Positions 11,395 to 21,895 of a stretch of DNA of 64,000 nt are shown one piece after another. Each line of letters opens with the position of its first letter. Position 1 is the first letter of the stretch. Below the pieces are notes generated by a model that was not told the DNA's origin, made no database searches, and saw only the letters and a program-made list of their open reading frames with translations. A program made the translations under genes and the position numbers. The stretch covers positions 16,069,395 to 16,133,394 of the forward strand of contig NC_065878.1 in assembly GCF_933775445.1 (NCBI RefSeq), written 5' to 3'. The stretch is from Argentina anserina (Eukaryota > Streptophyta > Magnoliopsida > Rosales > Rosaceae).

Positions 11395-13890
11395 CGTTAA
11401 ATCGAGTGTTTTGCTAATTGTGTAACTACCCACACTGTTCTATGGCGCAGTTAGTTGTTTTACGGATCTCATGCGGAGATTGTGTTCTATATCTCTGTGC
11501 CTTGCTAAGTTTTAAAAGGCCATACATGCCAATGATGAATTTTCATGTTGATATTTGTGTTGAGAATGAAGATGAATAAATCTATCAGATTTCATTGATA
11601 GTACCATTTTCAAGCTTCGACAGTAGCTTTGTTAGTCTGCAGACATAGGCTTGCTTGCTTGCAGTAGTAGCTTTATGTAACTCAAGATTCTTTGAATCAT
11701 GGGTTCGGTTTAGCTGTCTTCTCGGTTTTGACATGATCATTTTTGGTCATTTTGAACGAGATATGATGATTAGAGTTCTTTGAAATTCACATGATCATCT
11801 ATTTTTCAGGTTCACGAAGCGATTGGAGGACCACCTCACCCGTGCTCCACACGGTGAGGCCGAGCATGCCCCTCTCGGCGGCCCCATGACATTTAGGCCG
11901 TCGGTGGCGGCATCCCTTCCTTCACAAGAGGTTGTGATGCCTCACGTGTTTTCTATTGCCGCCATGGAAATCTCAGATGCCCATCGCTCATTTTTCAATG
12001 CTTGTTCTCTTGATAGATTTCAAGGAAGTCTTTCATTTGTTAAGGTTCTAACCGAGAACATTCAATTCTTACAAAGTATTTAAGGTGACATTACTGGATC
12101 ATGTCCAACTGAATGCAGACATTTTTCGGTATTTTTATGGTATAGGTTAAGAGCATCGACGCGTTGGTCACACGTCACTTTGCTTTCCACATTAAACGTT
12201 GCATTTGCTAAATTTTTTAGCTATGATCATCATACTAAGGGCTCACCACCCTTCCCATCCTTTCAAATCTATTTGATTGGATACTGTTGGAGAGTTCAAC
12301 TCCAAGACTTTTTATGATTTTGTTTTGCATATCTACTGCGATCGTCGTTAAACATATTATTCCTCATGTTCATTCACTGCACGATCTAGCAGAGGTCAGA
12401 CTTGGTTATGGGTACTAACCTGCCCGTCTTTGCATGGAGATATGTAATATTGCATGTAGCAACACTTATTCATTTCAGACCCACAACTCACCAAGCGTTT
12501 AGTGCGTATCAGATGGTTATTGGATACGATCTCAATGTTCTTTTCACTACCGCCTATTTGGTTAAGTTGTTTATGTGCCCCTATTGTAGTACTCTCAATA
12601 GGTCTACATGAAACGATTAAGTATTTTGGTTTGTTATGATTTATGAATCACCAACACTTGTCCGCTATTTCCAATCTAAAACCGTGGATCTCTATTCTGT
12701 GATATTAGCAGACTGTCACTTTGATGAGACATATTTCCCGTCGTTAGGAAGAGATATGGAATGCTCTCATTCCAGTTTTAACGCCAGAGATTGAAGTGGT
12801 GTGGCACTATGTCTCATTCAGATCCCGCACTACTCAAAGTGAGAAAAAATGCAACGCATTATCGACCTCCAAAAAGTCAAAGATTCGATGCTCAATGAAT
12901 TTACTGATATTGCAAAAGTGACGAGATCGCACATAAATGTTGTGATGTGTCGGTAAGGTTGAAACTCTCAAAATATGGGAGAATTTCATATGACATGGTC
13001 TTAGCACCGTTGGCACCATCCCTGACAGTGGGAAGGAAACCGGCGATGGCACCATAGTACGTTGTGGTGTTGTCGGCGCCCGTAGTATTGCACCACAAAA
13101 CAAGGGCGGCAAACGCAAAGATGGACAAGTAAGAGTCAAAGATTCGGTCTTGGCTCCTACCTAGATGAGGGGGAGACCATTATTCTCTGGAATCAAAAAC
13201 CAGAAAGAAGTGAGGTGTATAGGCAAAAGTATTTCACCCATCATCAAGAGATATTCTCTAAACATGTGTATCAACTAAGTTTCTGTGGGACGCTACATAC
13301 TCATTTTGTTGATGTTAGAGAAGAATAGAAATCTCTCAAATTGATCGTATAAAGCGCACACATGTGTTTAATGGATTGATCTCCCATGATTGATGATGTA
13401 TTCGCTTATGCTCTTATTCCATTGTAAAGTATCACCGATGATCAACTTGACCGAAGTGGAAAGAATCAATACAGACTGAACTAGACTTGTTATATTAGTC
13501 ATTGTTCGTAAGTGTAATGAGAATGATAAAGTCATGCGATATTTGCAAGACTTATGGCGCAAATATTGTCTCATTATCCTAGTATTGACTACGATGAGTT
13601 ATATTCTCTCGTTATGCACATAATTATTTTTTGCTACTTGATTAGTAGTAGTGTCCATGAAAACTGATTTGCAGCATATGATAGTGGTCATAGAATATTT
13701 GTAAAGGGATCTTGACGCATATATGAGAGTTCCTGAGGGACTTTAAATGCCTCCAGATCACAGAGAGCTTATGTAATTAGATTGCGACATTCGAGAGAAT
13801 GTAGTACAATCGGTTGCAAGAACTTATACCCATACGTGTTCATATGAAAACTAATTTTGGACTCTTTATTCCATCTAAGTAAAGATGATG
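11395..13890 (+). pseudogene. Remnant pol (protease, integrase, RT) of copia A
   Basis: Protease remains near 11395-11480 retain the phrase TTHTVL. Integrase is readable in broken frames: the His/Cys finger region near 11740-12010 carries a long spacer with TRAPHGEA and ends FFNACS. The catalytic core region survives near 12150-12620, including an ORF at 12402-12611 that matches the C and D integrases (HFRPTTHQAFSAYQMV). RT words around 13700-13870 correspond to the copia C segment leading to the PCVF motif. Reading stops there: the YVDD block and RNase H are absent. The element is dead. Confidence 0.7.
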
Positions 13891-14069
13891 AAGAGATTCA
13901 ATGAGCTATGGATTCATACATGTAAGTGTTGTTGGGACACTATTGTTTTCATTATGATGTGATTAACTATGCGCCTATGGATCGTCATTAAACTTACACC
14001 AACACAAATCATATCCACACCAATGCCGCCAGCAGCTCCAGCAACATCAACGCACGCGTTGGTGTAGCA

Positions 14070-14940
14070 GTCGACAATGGTAGCGTAGAGGATGCGTACA
14101 GTTCCGTTTTGGACCAAAATCAGTCATTCATTGGTCCATTCCCCCATTCACTTGTGAAAGACACATTGAATGTGACAAATCAGAATCTGTATAGTTTCGA
14201 AAGTCAATTTCAACGAGACCTACAAGACATCTCGCTCAATGAAATATGGTCAAATTGGTACCGTTGGAAAGGTCTATGTGTCTACTTTCCAGAAACACCA
14301 ACCATTTTTTCATAGCTATCATATTGACTGAGTTATGGCCGTTGTAGCAAAGTAGGACAGTTCTATCCAGAAATTTGCAAGTCCGTCAACTTCGACAGAG
14401 CACTGTGATCTGCTCCGATCGCAATAGGTTGTGAACTTTATGTCATTGGAATGCCACGGGTGTCTACTTTCCAGAACATTTTACGGTTTACTGATACCTA
14501 TTGGGACGAAGAAGTTATGGTCATTTAAGTGAGTGAATGTCATTCTACCCGAGAATCTAATTTTCATTGCAAACTCTTGTTTTGAGTTTTTATGCAATCT
14601 TATTTCCTAATATCTAAGTTTGGCTAAGTATAGCATGTATGATCTAAGGATGTTGCTAGATTAATAATTGATTATTAGCCCAAGACTAATTTTGAGAAGC
14701 ATGTAATGAATGTTGTATAACATATACTTCGTATTCCATGATTATGACACTAATCAAGGGGAGTTGTTTCGTAGACCTCAGGGGGAGTCTAGGTCACATG
14801 ATGCTATCAAATATAGACGGTGTGTTGTGCTCTTTTTCCCTTCGATCAAGCTTTTGTTTTTATGCAAGATATTTTTGTTTTGTTTGACAAGATTTTTACC
14901 GAGGCAACGATGTGTGCAACATGTAACCTAGGCATGCGAC
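14070..14940 (+). repeat. 3' segment shared by copia A and copia B only
   Basis: This non-coding block, which includes AAAGTCAATTTCAACGAGAC and CCACGGGTGTCTACTTTCCAG, is clearly homologous to 25760-26560 in copia B and is absent from C and D. It occupies the place where the end of RT and RNase H should be. It ends with a CAGGGGGAGTCTA tract, a conserved motif (CCCTTCGATCAAGCTTTTG to TACCGAGGCAAC) and the polypurine tract. Confidence 0.7.
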
Positions 14941-14951
14941 ACAAGGAGGAG

Positions 14952-15149
14952 TGTTCCGGGAGAATTACTATTCTACCCTTGTGTGTGTCTTAGCCTTATT
15001 AGGTTTCTTGTTAGAGATATATTAGGACTCCGAATCCTACGTGATTGTGGTTATGTAATGCCTATATATATGCCACATTATCAATCAATAAAGTGTTACG
15101 TTATGTTCCATTACGTTGTTATTATTCTCGTTTCGTTCCTCCTCAAACA
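14952..15149 (+). repeat. 3' LTR of copia A
   Basis: Starts TGTTCCGGGAGAATTAC directly after the polypurine tract and ends CTCCTCAAACA. At 198 bp it is shorter than the 5' copy because of a small internal deletion. Its first half closely resembles the LTR of copia C, marking the two as sister families. Confidence 0.85.
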
Positions 15150-16286
15150 TTTATATAATTAATATTGTAATCTATTGAGTCGTTAAATTAATAAATATAT
15201 GATTGTCTTTTTATTTAAAATTGACATATTGAAATAATTTTATAACAAACTACTAATAAGTGTCGAACAACATTTTGGTTAACAAAAAACTTACTTCTTA
15301 ATTTGATAAAGCAAATTAGGACCAAAAGTTACAAATAAGAACAACATAATGACAAGCTGCTACATGTCATATGATATTTTACATTTTTTCCTCTCTTTAG
15401 CCCATTACATTTAAGAGAATTGAAAATTCATTCTCATTACCACATGTCACATATACTTGTGTACCTGCTACTGCCGACTAGAAATGTGCTACTGTCGACT
15501 GAGAGGTTATATGCTCTTGTTGGCTATGACACTAGCTGCTATTATCGACTTGGAAGCTAATCTACCTGCTATTGCCGACTTAAAAAGTGCTAATGTTGGT
15601 TGAGAATGTACGTACATGCTATTGTCGATTATGAATCGATCTACTACTATTGTGTGCGAAACTAGTTGCTACTATGGTTTTTTGTGGCTAAAATTCAAAA
15701 TGTCAAAGTTTCAAAAAAAAAATTCAATATAATACTTAAATGAAAGCCCATGACATAAGGATCAACTTTATATTTTGACTCACCTTCAAATTGCCGGTGG
15801 TTTGGCAAGAAACTTTAAAATTACCGGAATAAACTAAAAAATAAGGAGAGAAAAATCTTGTAAGATATGAGTGGTAGATTGGTAAATTTCATGAAAATAG
15901 TGGTAGTTTGGACATTTTAACATTAATTATATAATCAATTTTGAGTCCACTCATTTTTTAGTCTGGGCTTTTGTCATAATTTGTATAACAGATATGGAAG
16001 ATGAGTTTGTTGTTAATTCAAATGTGGTCTGATATTACTATATAATTTTCTATTTATTTAAATCAGTGACGTGGCAAAGTGACGTGGCATACTACATGAG
16101 ATTAAAACAACAAATTTGAGGCACTAAAACCTTTTCTTCCGCTTTAGTTAGTTTTTTCGTTTTGGCTTAATTTCATGCACGTCTTCACATCTCGTTTTTA
16201 TTATTAGAGTTTGTTATAAAAAAAAAGTCACATTTGATACATGTATTTATAAAAAAGTCAAGCAAGATTTGAAAATTATAAAAAAG
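15150..16286. other. AT-rich spacer with degenerate minisatellite
   Basis: From about 15465 to 15665 a phrase like TGCTA(C/T)TG(C/T)CGACT recurs six or seven times at uneven spacing of 25-45 bp with decay. The rest is AT-rich without ORFs. At 16208-16300 three copies of TTATAAAAAAGTCA occur; similar words in the opposite orientation lie at 17815-17895, which may mark ends of one larger element. Confidence 0.5.
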
Positions 16287-16586
16287 TCATTCTCTTAAAT
16301 TTCTTAAACCGATGCCCATTAATTTGATTAAATTTACAAAACTTGGCACTGTTATTATCAACTCTTGATCTACTACCTCAGGAGACTCCATCCTCAACTT
16401 CCTTCTCCGATCTTCTACCTTGCCGAACTCTAATTTCGCTGTTGTGAACTCGAAGACCTCGTCAGATTCCGATCTAGCCGCCACAAAGCACCACGTCGTT
16501 GCCTTCTTATCCTTCCCACATCCTCGTCGACTTTTTAAATCCCGACATCGAGTATATCCTCGCCGGAGCGTGTCAGGTGAGACAAA

Positions 16587-16931
16587 TCAAGTAGAGGCTG
16601 CCGGTGATCTGCAGGTGGATCTGAGCAGCGATGGAGTGTGTACCTGTTTGGTGGACAAGGTGTAGTTACGATTGAAGTCGTCGATGAAACAGTCTTGGTA
16701 CTGTTGCAAACTAGAGGATGAAGATGCACCGAAAGATTCTTTGTCGTCTTCGTCGACATCCGTGCCGGCAGCCTTGTCGCCATGGCTGGTGCTATCCTTG
16801 GCTTGAGGAGATCTAGTTCCAACCAGAAGAGAGGACGACGATGAGGATAGCTTGGGAGACTGATGCAGCGCCGAGACTAGATCAAAGAAGATGGTGTGGG
16901 TGCCTAGAGCAATTTTGGGTGCCCACATCAA
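16587..16931 (-). CDS. Unidentified coding-like ORF, Ser-rich, possible captured exon
   Basis: I do not recognise this 114-codon minus-strand ORF. It starts MMWAPKIALGTHTIFFDLV, has two Ser runs (about residues 30-36 and 71-75) separated by an acidic stretch (DVDEDDKE), and then a region QDCFIDDFNRNYTLS that reads like ordinary plant protein. GC content is higher than in the flanks. A second ORF further along the same strand (16287-16484) contains GKVEDRRRKLRM and could be another exon. The pair is flanked by oppositely oriented TTATAAAAAAGTCA words (16208-16300, 17815-17895), as expected if a host fragment had been captured by a transposon. It might equally be a decayed host gene. No start context or splice site was decisive. 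Confidence 0.3.
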   Translation of the reverse strand: MMWAPKIALGTHTIFFDLVSALHQSPKLSSSSSSLLVGTRSPQAKDSTSHGDKAAGTDVDEDDKESFGASSSSSLQQYQDCFIDDFNRNYTLSTKQVHTPSLLRSTCRSPAAST

Positions 16932-16974
16932 AATTCTATGTTAATGAAGATTTTAGTTACAATGTCGCCCACAA

Positions 16975-17415
16975 ATAGCAGTCACAGTGACTGTCACAAT
17001 GGGAGTCACACCACCTATCACACTAGTCGTCACACTAGCTGTCACATAACAATGTTTGTATGATCGGTAGTGTGACATGCATATAACTAGTGTGATATGT
17101 AGTGTGGCTGAGGGTCTGACATCACATTAATGTCGATATTTGAATCGTATGAGTTGATTTGAGAAATTCAAGATCATATAACAATAGAAAAATGTTCGTT
17201 ATTTCTAGTCATTTTTCTTCTTCTTCTTCTTGCCACAAGATAGTCACATAAAACAGTGTGATAACAAGTGTGACAGGTAGTGTGACAAGGGGTGTGACAA
17301 GTAGTGTGGCAGCGAGGTGGCAGCGAGGTAGTGTGATAACGAGTGTGACAGGTAGTGTGACAAGGGGTGTGACAGTTAATGTGATAGGTTGTGTGACAGT
17401 GGGTATGACATGTAG
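16975..17415. repeat. Minisatellite of TGTGACA-type units in two orientations
   Basis: From 17240 to 17415 units like GTGTGACAGGTA (about 12 bp) repeat with variation, including duplicated GTGGCAGCGAG. At 16975-17050 the complementary wording (GTCACACTAGCTGTCACA) appears. The two arrays therefore face each other across about 190 bp and could fold together. Confidence 0.65.
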
Positions 17416-17499
17416 AGAGAAATGTCTAAATAAGTAAAATTATGTTAAAATTCAAAAGATATTGGTATGAGTATGCTCAAAGTGAAGAGAATAATAAAA

Positions 17500-18236
17500 A
17501 TTATGGAGTCTTGAGCTCCGGTTTCATCGGAATTGCTTGGGGCACCACTTTGGACGGCGGCAGCCCCTTACGAAGGTTGTTACACCTTGTATGGTGATCA
17601 GTTCATAGTGGGTATGATATCAAATGAAAGAGGGAAAAGTGATCTTTCTAACAGTACCAACCACAGTCAAATTCATCACCAGATGACAAAGTTATGGCTG
17701 AAATTAGAAAAGAAGGAAAAATATGAAGAAGATCAATAAGAATTGTGTAAAAAGGGCAAAATAGTCATGAAAATATTTAAAAGTGACTATTTTCTAATTT
17801 CTAGTCAATTGAGATGACTTTTTATAATTCAGAAATAAGTTGTGAAATTTTTATAATTTATAATGAGAAATGATACTTTTTATAATTTTTTCTTATCATT
17901 ATTAATCGTTAATATTATTTTTTTTCCTTGATAGAAAGAGGTATCATCTAGTAATGTTATTGAGATGTAAGATTATACGTGTAATGTCTCATGCAGGATA
18001 ATATTAGAAAGAGTCACTACCGAAGTCTATTAGCACTGGTCAGGTTACTTGCATTCGAGCGTTAGCGTTGGGGGGATTGCATTCGGTTAGGACGTATTTA
18101 TAAGGGATTGCATTCGGTCAGGACATATTTAGAATGCTGAATACTAGTTTGAGCTACCGATTACCTGATGTAGCGATAAGCATGCAAATCGATTTATGCA
18201 TGGATTAAAAAATTGGTTGCTATGAGATCAACAAAT
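17500..18236. other. Spacer between minisatellite and MYB pseudogene
   Basis: The ORF at 17533-17739 has no recognisable motif and reads like the generic non-coding tail of plant repeats (words such as AGTGATCTTTCTAACAGTACC). From 17800 to 17900 AT-rich sequence repeats CTTTTTATAATT. No gene can be supported. Confidence 0.45.
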
Positions 18237-18919
18237 ATATCTACTATTCAGTAACGATCGAACTAAGTATGTATTTATAGCATAACTTGATACTTCTCAT
18301 CTCGATCCGCATGTCATCTTCAGAAGCGCCTACATGTATTCCTCATGAACATTTTCCTAAGTGCAATCCATTACCAGCTGACACGTATGTCAGGTATTAT
18401 CTCGAGACTGGTGAAGATTATGAACATGAATATTGCAGACGGCTCCACCCTCTTTGAAATTATCAGACCCGTGAAGATTATGAATATGATCCGGAACTTG
18501 ATTATGGCATGGCTTGAAGATCGAGATAGCAGTATTAGGCTATTAGTTGTACGTCAAAGCTTTTGTTAATTTCGCGGTAGGCTAACTGTGGAAGCTTTTC
18601 GGGCACTACACGAATTAATTTCGGTTTTATAGTTCGGCTTCTTCCCGGATGCCGGGGCTGGGTAGTATTCTGTGCGTTTTTGGGTGAAGTCCTTGCTCAG
18701 GAGTCTTTCGCTGAGATGGATGTTCCAGTGCAGTTCTTTTATCGATATCTCATTACCGGTTCGACCAGGAAGCCTATCGGCGATCATAAGAGACCAGCGG
18801 TTACCGAGAATGCAATCGATCAGATAATTAGGGCTTCCTCATTTGGGGTTATGTTTCCTATCTTGACATCTGGCCTCATCCATCTTAGCCTGCAACTCTA
18901 TTGCCACACCTAAGAAAGC
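18237..18919 (-). pseudogene. Decayed copy of MYBPA1-like exon 2
   Basis: On the minus strand this aligns by eye with the whole second exon of the MYB gene at 6840-7914. It begins with the same splice-acceptor context, TGCATGAAG|GC, preceded by intron-like sequence. Readable R3 pieces include LGNRWSL and [10 protein letters not shown], followed by [10 protein letters not shown] and, near the middle, SLPRN. DNA-level matches continue downstream (GGATCATA, CAGTCTCGA with ATAATACCTGA, GGAAAATGTTCATGAGGA, AAGTATCAAGTT). Part of the NYLRP stretch is deleted, and there are frameshifts and a stop after LII. It keeps the ancestral Gly-Asn-Arg-Trp that the intact gene has changed. No exon 1 was found between here and 27 kb; copia B starts about 150 bp further on, inside what would have been the intron. 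Confidence 0.85.
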
Positions 18920-19071
18920 CTTCATGCAAATTCAAAACAAAAGACGGAAGGCTCCCAATAACAAAAAAGCGGGGGGATTCGATCGGCAAAGGCCCTGGCG
19001 GCAACACCAAAGACACGACCACCATCTCCGATGGCCAAGGCAGCAGCAAAACGATTCAAATTAAAAAAATT

Positions 19072-19496
19072 TGTAGGAGAATTACCCTTTGTAATTTTCC
19101 GGTGGAGAAAGTATTATATATACCCGCCACATATCACACGTGGAGTACCTCTTTAATGTTATTTGTCAAATTTTTATTGTGATTGTTTCTGATTGGTTCT
19201 TATATGTAAATAAACTTTTGTCATTTTCACCGCGTGCATGTTAATTATACCATGATGTAATATGATTAGCTGGGTACACCACGTGTCAGTGTCACGTGGT
19301 GTGGCGGGTACACAGAATAATTACTCTCTTCCGGTGTATCTTATCCTAATTAGTATATGTTAGTCTAGATAAGGAATGATATGTAATCCCTTATTCAACG
19401 AGATACTCAATGTAATGCCTATATATAAAGCCTCTTTATCAATGAATAAAGATGATGTTTTTTCCTATTATGATGTGTATTACAGTTTTTGTAACA
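19072..19496 (+). repeat. 5' LTR of copia B, split by a MITE
   Basis: LTR sequence runs 19072-19104 (TGTAGGAGAATTAC onward), is interrupted by the MITE at 19105-19328, and resumes at 19329-19496, ending TTTTTGTAACA. It is followed by CGTCATCAGCACG, a motif shared in variant form after the LTRs of C and D, probably the primer-binding region. Confidence 0.75.
19105..19328. mobile_element. hAT-like MITE inserted in copia B 5' LTR
   Basis: A perfect 8-bp target duplication TTCCGGTG flanks it (19097-19104 and 19329-19336). Ends are imperfect inverted repeats that meet in the shared word TACCCGCCACA; subterminal CCACGTGTCA and TCACGTGG add symmetry. The uninterrupted 3' LTR of copia B shows the empty site. 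It is related to the MITE at 6311-6498. No coding sequence is present. Confidence 0.85.
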
Positions 19497-19729
19497 CGTC
19501 ATCAGCACGTAGTTCTAACCCTGAGTTCCTAAGTTTAGAACCCTGAATTATGAAAAAATCCATTATGCGATGAAAAATTCGACAGAAGATGGAAAATCTT
19601 TGCAACAAAATTCCTTCTGTCATGAAGAATTTGACAGAAGAAGATGAAAAACCCTGAGAAATTTCTTTATGCTGAAAAAAATAGCAAAAAAGACGAACAA
19701 AAAAAAACTAGCAAATTGGATCTTCAACC

Positions 19730-20130
19730 GGGCACCCAGATTACTTTTTTGGGCACCCCATCATTTCCTCTATTCTACCATCATCGGGTTTCTTCCTCTA
19801 GCATTAGAAGCTCCCATGCCGCGTCTTCTTCTCAACGTCGCCGCCTCCGCAGGCTCGACCTCGAAGCTCACTGAGCCTCCGTGTGCTGCTGCCTCAGCTC
19901 CAAGACGTGGATCGCTCGACCTGGTCCCTGATGACGTCTGTTTTTCAGATGATAGTGACCCGTGCATTGAAGTTTCGACGACCGCTCATGCACGTCAAGA
20001 ACCCAGCTCCAAACCCAAGCCCATATTCCGGCGCAAGCGACGCCTTGTCGCCGAATTTTGTGAACGAGCTTCAACTCGAATTGAACGGCCCGACCCGACT
20101 TGGTTAACATGTTTTCTTACCTCTCAGTAA
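19730..20130 (+). other. GC-rich leader of copia B
   Basis: A GC-rich tract containing GCCGCGTCTTCTTCTCAACG lies where copia A, C and D also have GC-rich leaders after the LTR. ORFs here (for example 19669-20130) have no known domain and are probably fortuitous. The leaders of the four elements do not obviously align with each other except for short words such as GGGCACCC in A and B. Confidence 0.45.
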
Positions 20131-21281
20131 ATTGGGAATTTGGGGCATGGTAATTTTGCCCCAGGTAAAAGGTGTTTTTACCACCACAGTTCCAATCATT
20201 TTATTTTAATATTACTGTTTTTATTTTTGTGATGAATTTAAACTGAACATGTGTTTTCATTTTGGTGAAATTTATCACATGGCGATACGAAATCGAATGG
20301 CGAGAGTTATTTCACGACGTATATTCGTGGAATCAAGCATGATCATGGAATCAAGTAAGGGCAACTTATACTTTGTTTATTTGGCAAACAACCAAGTTTG
20401 CTTTATTTAACATTTTGCTTTCATGCAAATTTAAATTCTTCTGAATTCTGTCTTTCATCGCGGACTTTGAAACCTCCTTTTCCTTTTCATTTTCAACCTG
20501 ATTCTTTCGCTTCTCGGGTGGTATATAGGTATATGATTCCCCTTTTACCGAGTTTTAGGAGCGGCTGGGAGTGCCGAGGTTACCATCCGTAGCCTTTGTG
20601 TGTAGCTACAAGTTTGAAAAAAATTGGGACAAACATTAGTTTGCGACGGAACTATCGCTTATACCACCAGTTTGTAATTGAAATTGTCACGGTTTATTGA
20701 ACTGAGTTACCATACTATGAGACTTGACCTCCAGTTCAGTACTTAGAAGTTGTATCGTATTGATACTAATAAATATTTCCTCTTGTTGACCGCAATATGC
20801 GCATGAAATTTGGCATTTTCTTGTTGGATGTGTATATGCACCTAGTCCGGATTAATTTTCTTTAGTGTAACATCGTTTCATTGACATAAATAATATGGTC
20901 AAAATATACAAGAGCGAGATATGAGAAGATCTTGAAACAAGACATTCATTATATGGAAGAACATGAGAATATCTTCTAACTATTACGGATTTTAAAACAA
21001 TTATACATTACAGTTATAAAAAGAAAATAATGAAGCATAAATGCTTCGGTTAATAGTTTGAATGACTATAAATCCATTTATTCCCAAGTTTATGTGACTT
21101 ATGTTACTTAGTCAATACATTTTTAATTGGTTCATAGTTAAGATCTCAATACAATTATTCGCTATAAAATTCTCATGTAGTTCAAGTAAACGAACATACG
21201 AGAATGTCTCGATGCATTTATGGTTTCATTACCAAAAGTAATATGTTAATGTAATGTAACGCATTACATACTACATGACAC

Positions 21282-21895
21282 CAATGTTCTAAAAATCACC
21301 GCCTAGGCGCCCAGTGACCCCTAGCCGCCGCAATTTTGGGCTAAACGGCGGTGTTAGGCGGCTGGCCGATTTTTGCCCGCTTAGGTGGCTGGGCGGAGCC
21401 TAGGCGGATCTTGGGCGGATCCTAGGCGGCTAGGCTTTTTTTTTTAAGTTCTGAATTTTGAGTTTGATTCGGATACAGAAGAAGTACTTGAATGATGTGG
21501 AGAAAAAGAATTTGATGAGCTCCGAGGGATTAGGCTTGCAAGAATGCATTCCTGTTGTTTGAATTGTTTTTCTTATTTTCCAAAGGGTTAGTGAATTGTG
21601 TTTCTTATTATTGATTTTCCTAAGTTCATTGTTGTTGAATTGTATTTATTTTTTTTCCTAAGAGGCTAAGATCATTAGATCAATATTGTTGAACATTTCT
21701 AAGGATTAAGAGCATATGTATTTTTAGTATTCTAGACATTAATTTCATGCATTATATTCTGATTTTAATTATATTTATATAATTATTTGTTATTAAAAAT
21801 TTAAAATATATACAAAAATACAAATCCGATTAATCCTCTGGGCGCTGGTTTTCAGCTGTCCGCCCGATTAACGACTAGCGATTTGTAGAACATTG
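21282..21895. mobile_element. hAT-type MITE of the CCTAGGCGG family, copy 2
   Basis: Starts CAATGTTCTAAAAATC and ends with the complement of CAATGTTCTACAAATCG. A perfect 8-bp target duplication CATGACAC flanks it (21274-21281, 21896-21903). GC-rich subterminal regions rich in CCTAGGCGG and CGCCCGATTAA match copy 1 at 2508-2980. The centre is AT-rich and non-coding. It is nested in copia B and is therefore younger. Confidence 0.9.

Larger units (their letters stand above)
8620..15149 (+). mobile_element. Ty1/copia retrotransposon A, degenerate
   Basis: Two related LTRs bound a 6.5-kb element. Downstream of the 5' LTR come a GC-rich leader (about 9050-9420), a leader block at 9737-9960 strongly conserved with copia C, a nearly vanished gag, a gag-pol spacer (about 10500-11390) also conserved with C, then protease, integrase and reverse-transcriptase remnants. 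RNase H is missing. A 0.9-kb segment at 14070-14930, shared only with copia B, lies in its place. The polypurine tract ACAAGGAGGAG directly precedes the 3' LTR. No matching 5-bp target duplication was found. The many frameshifts show it cannot encode its own proteins. It lies about 0.7 kb upstream of the MYB start codon. Confidence 0.85.

Noticed and set aside
16975..17415. CRISPR-like array
   Set aside because: Units are about 12 bp with no unique spacers, in a plant nuclear context; it is a minisatellite.
16208..17900. Firm call of a Pack-MULE
   Set aside because: The ends are only loosely inverted and no 9-bp target duplication could be fixed, so it is kept as a low-confidence finding.
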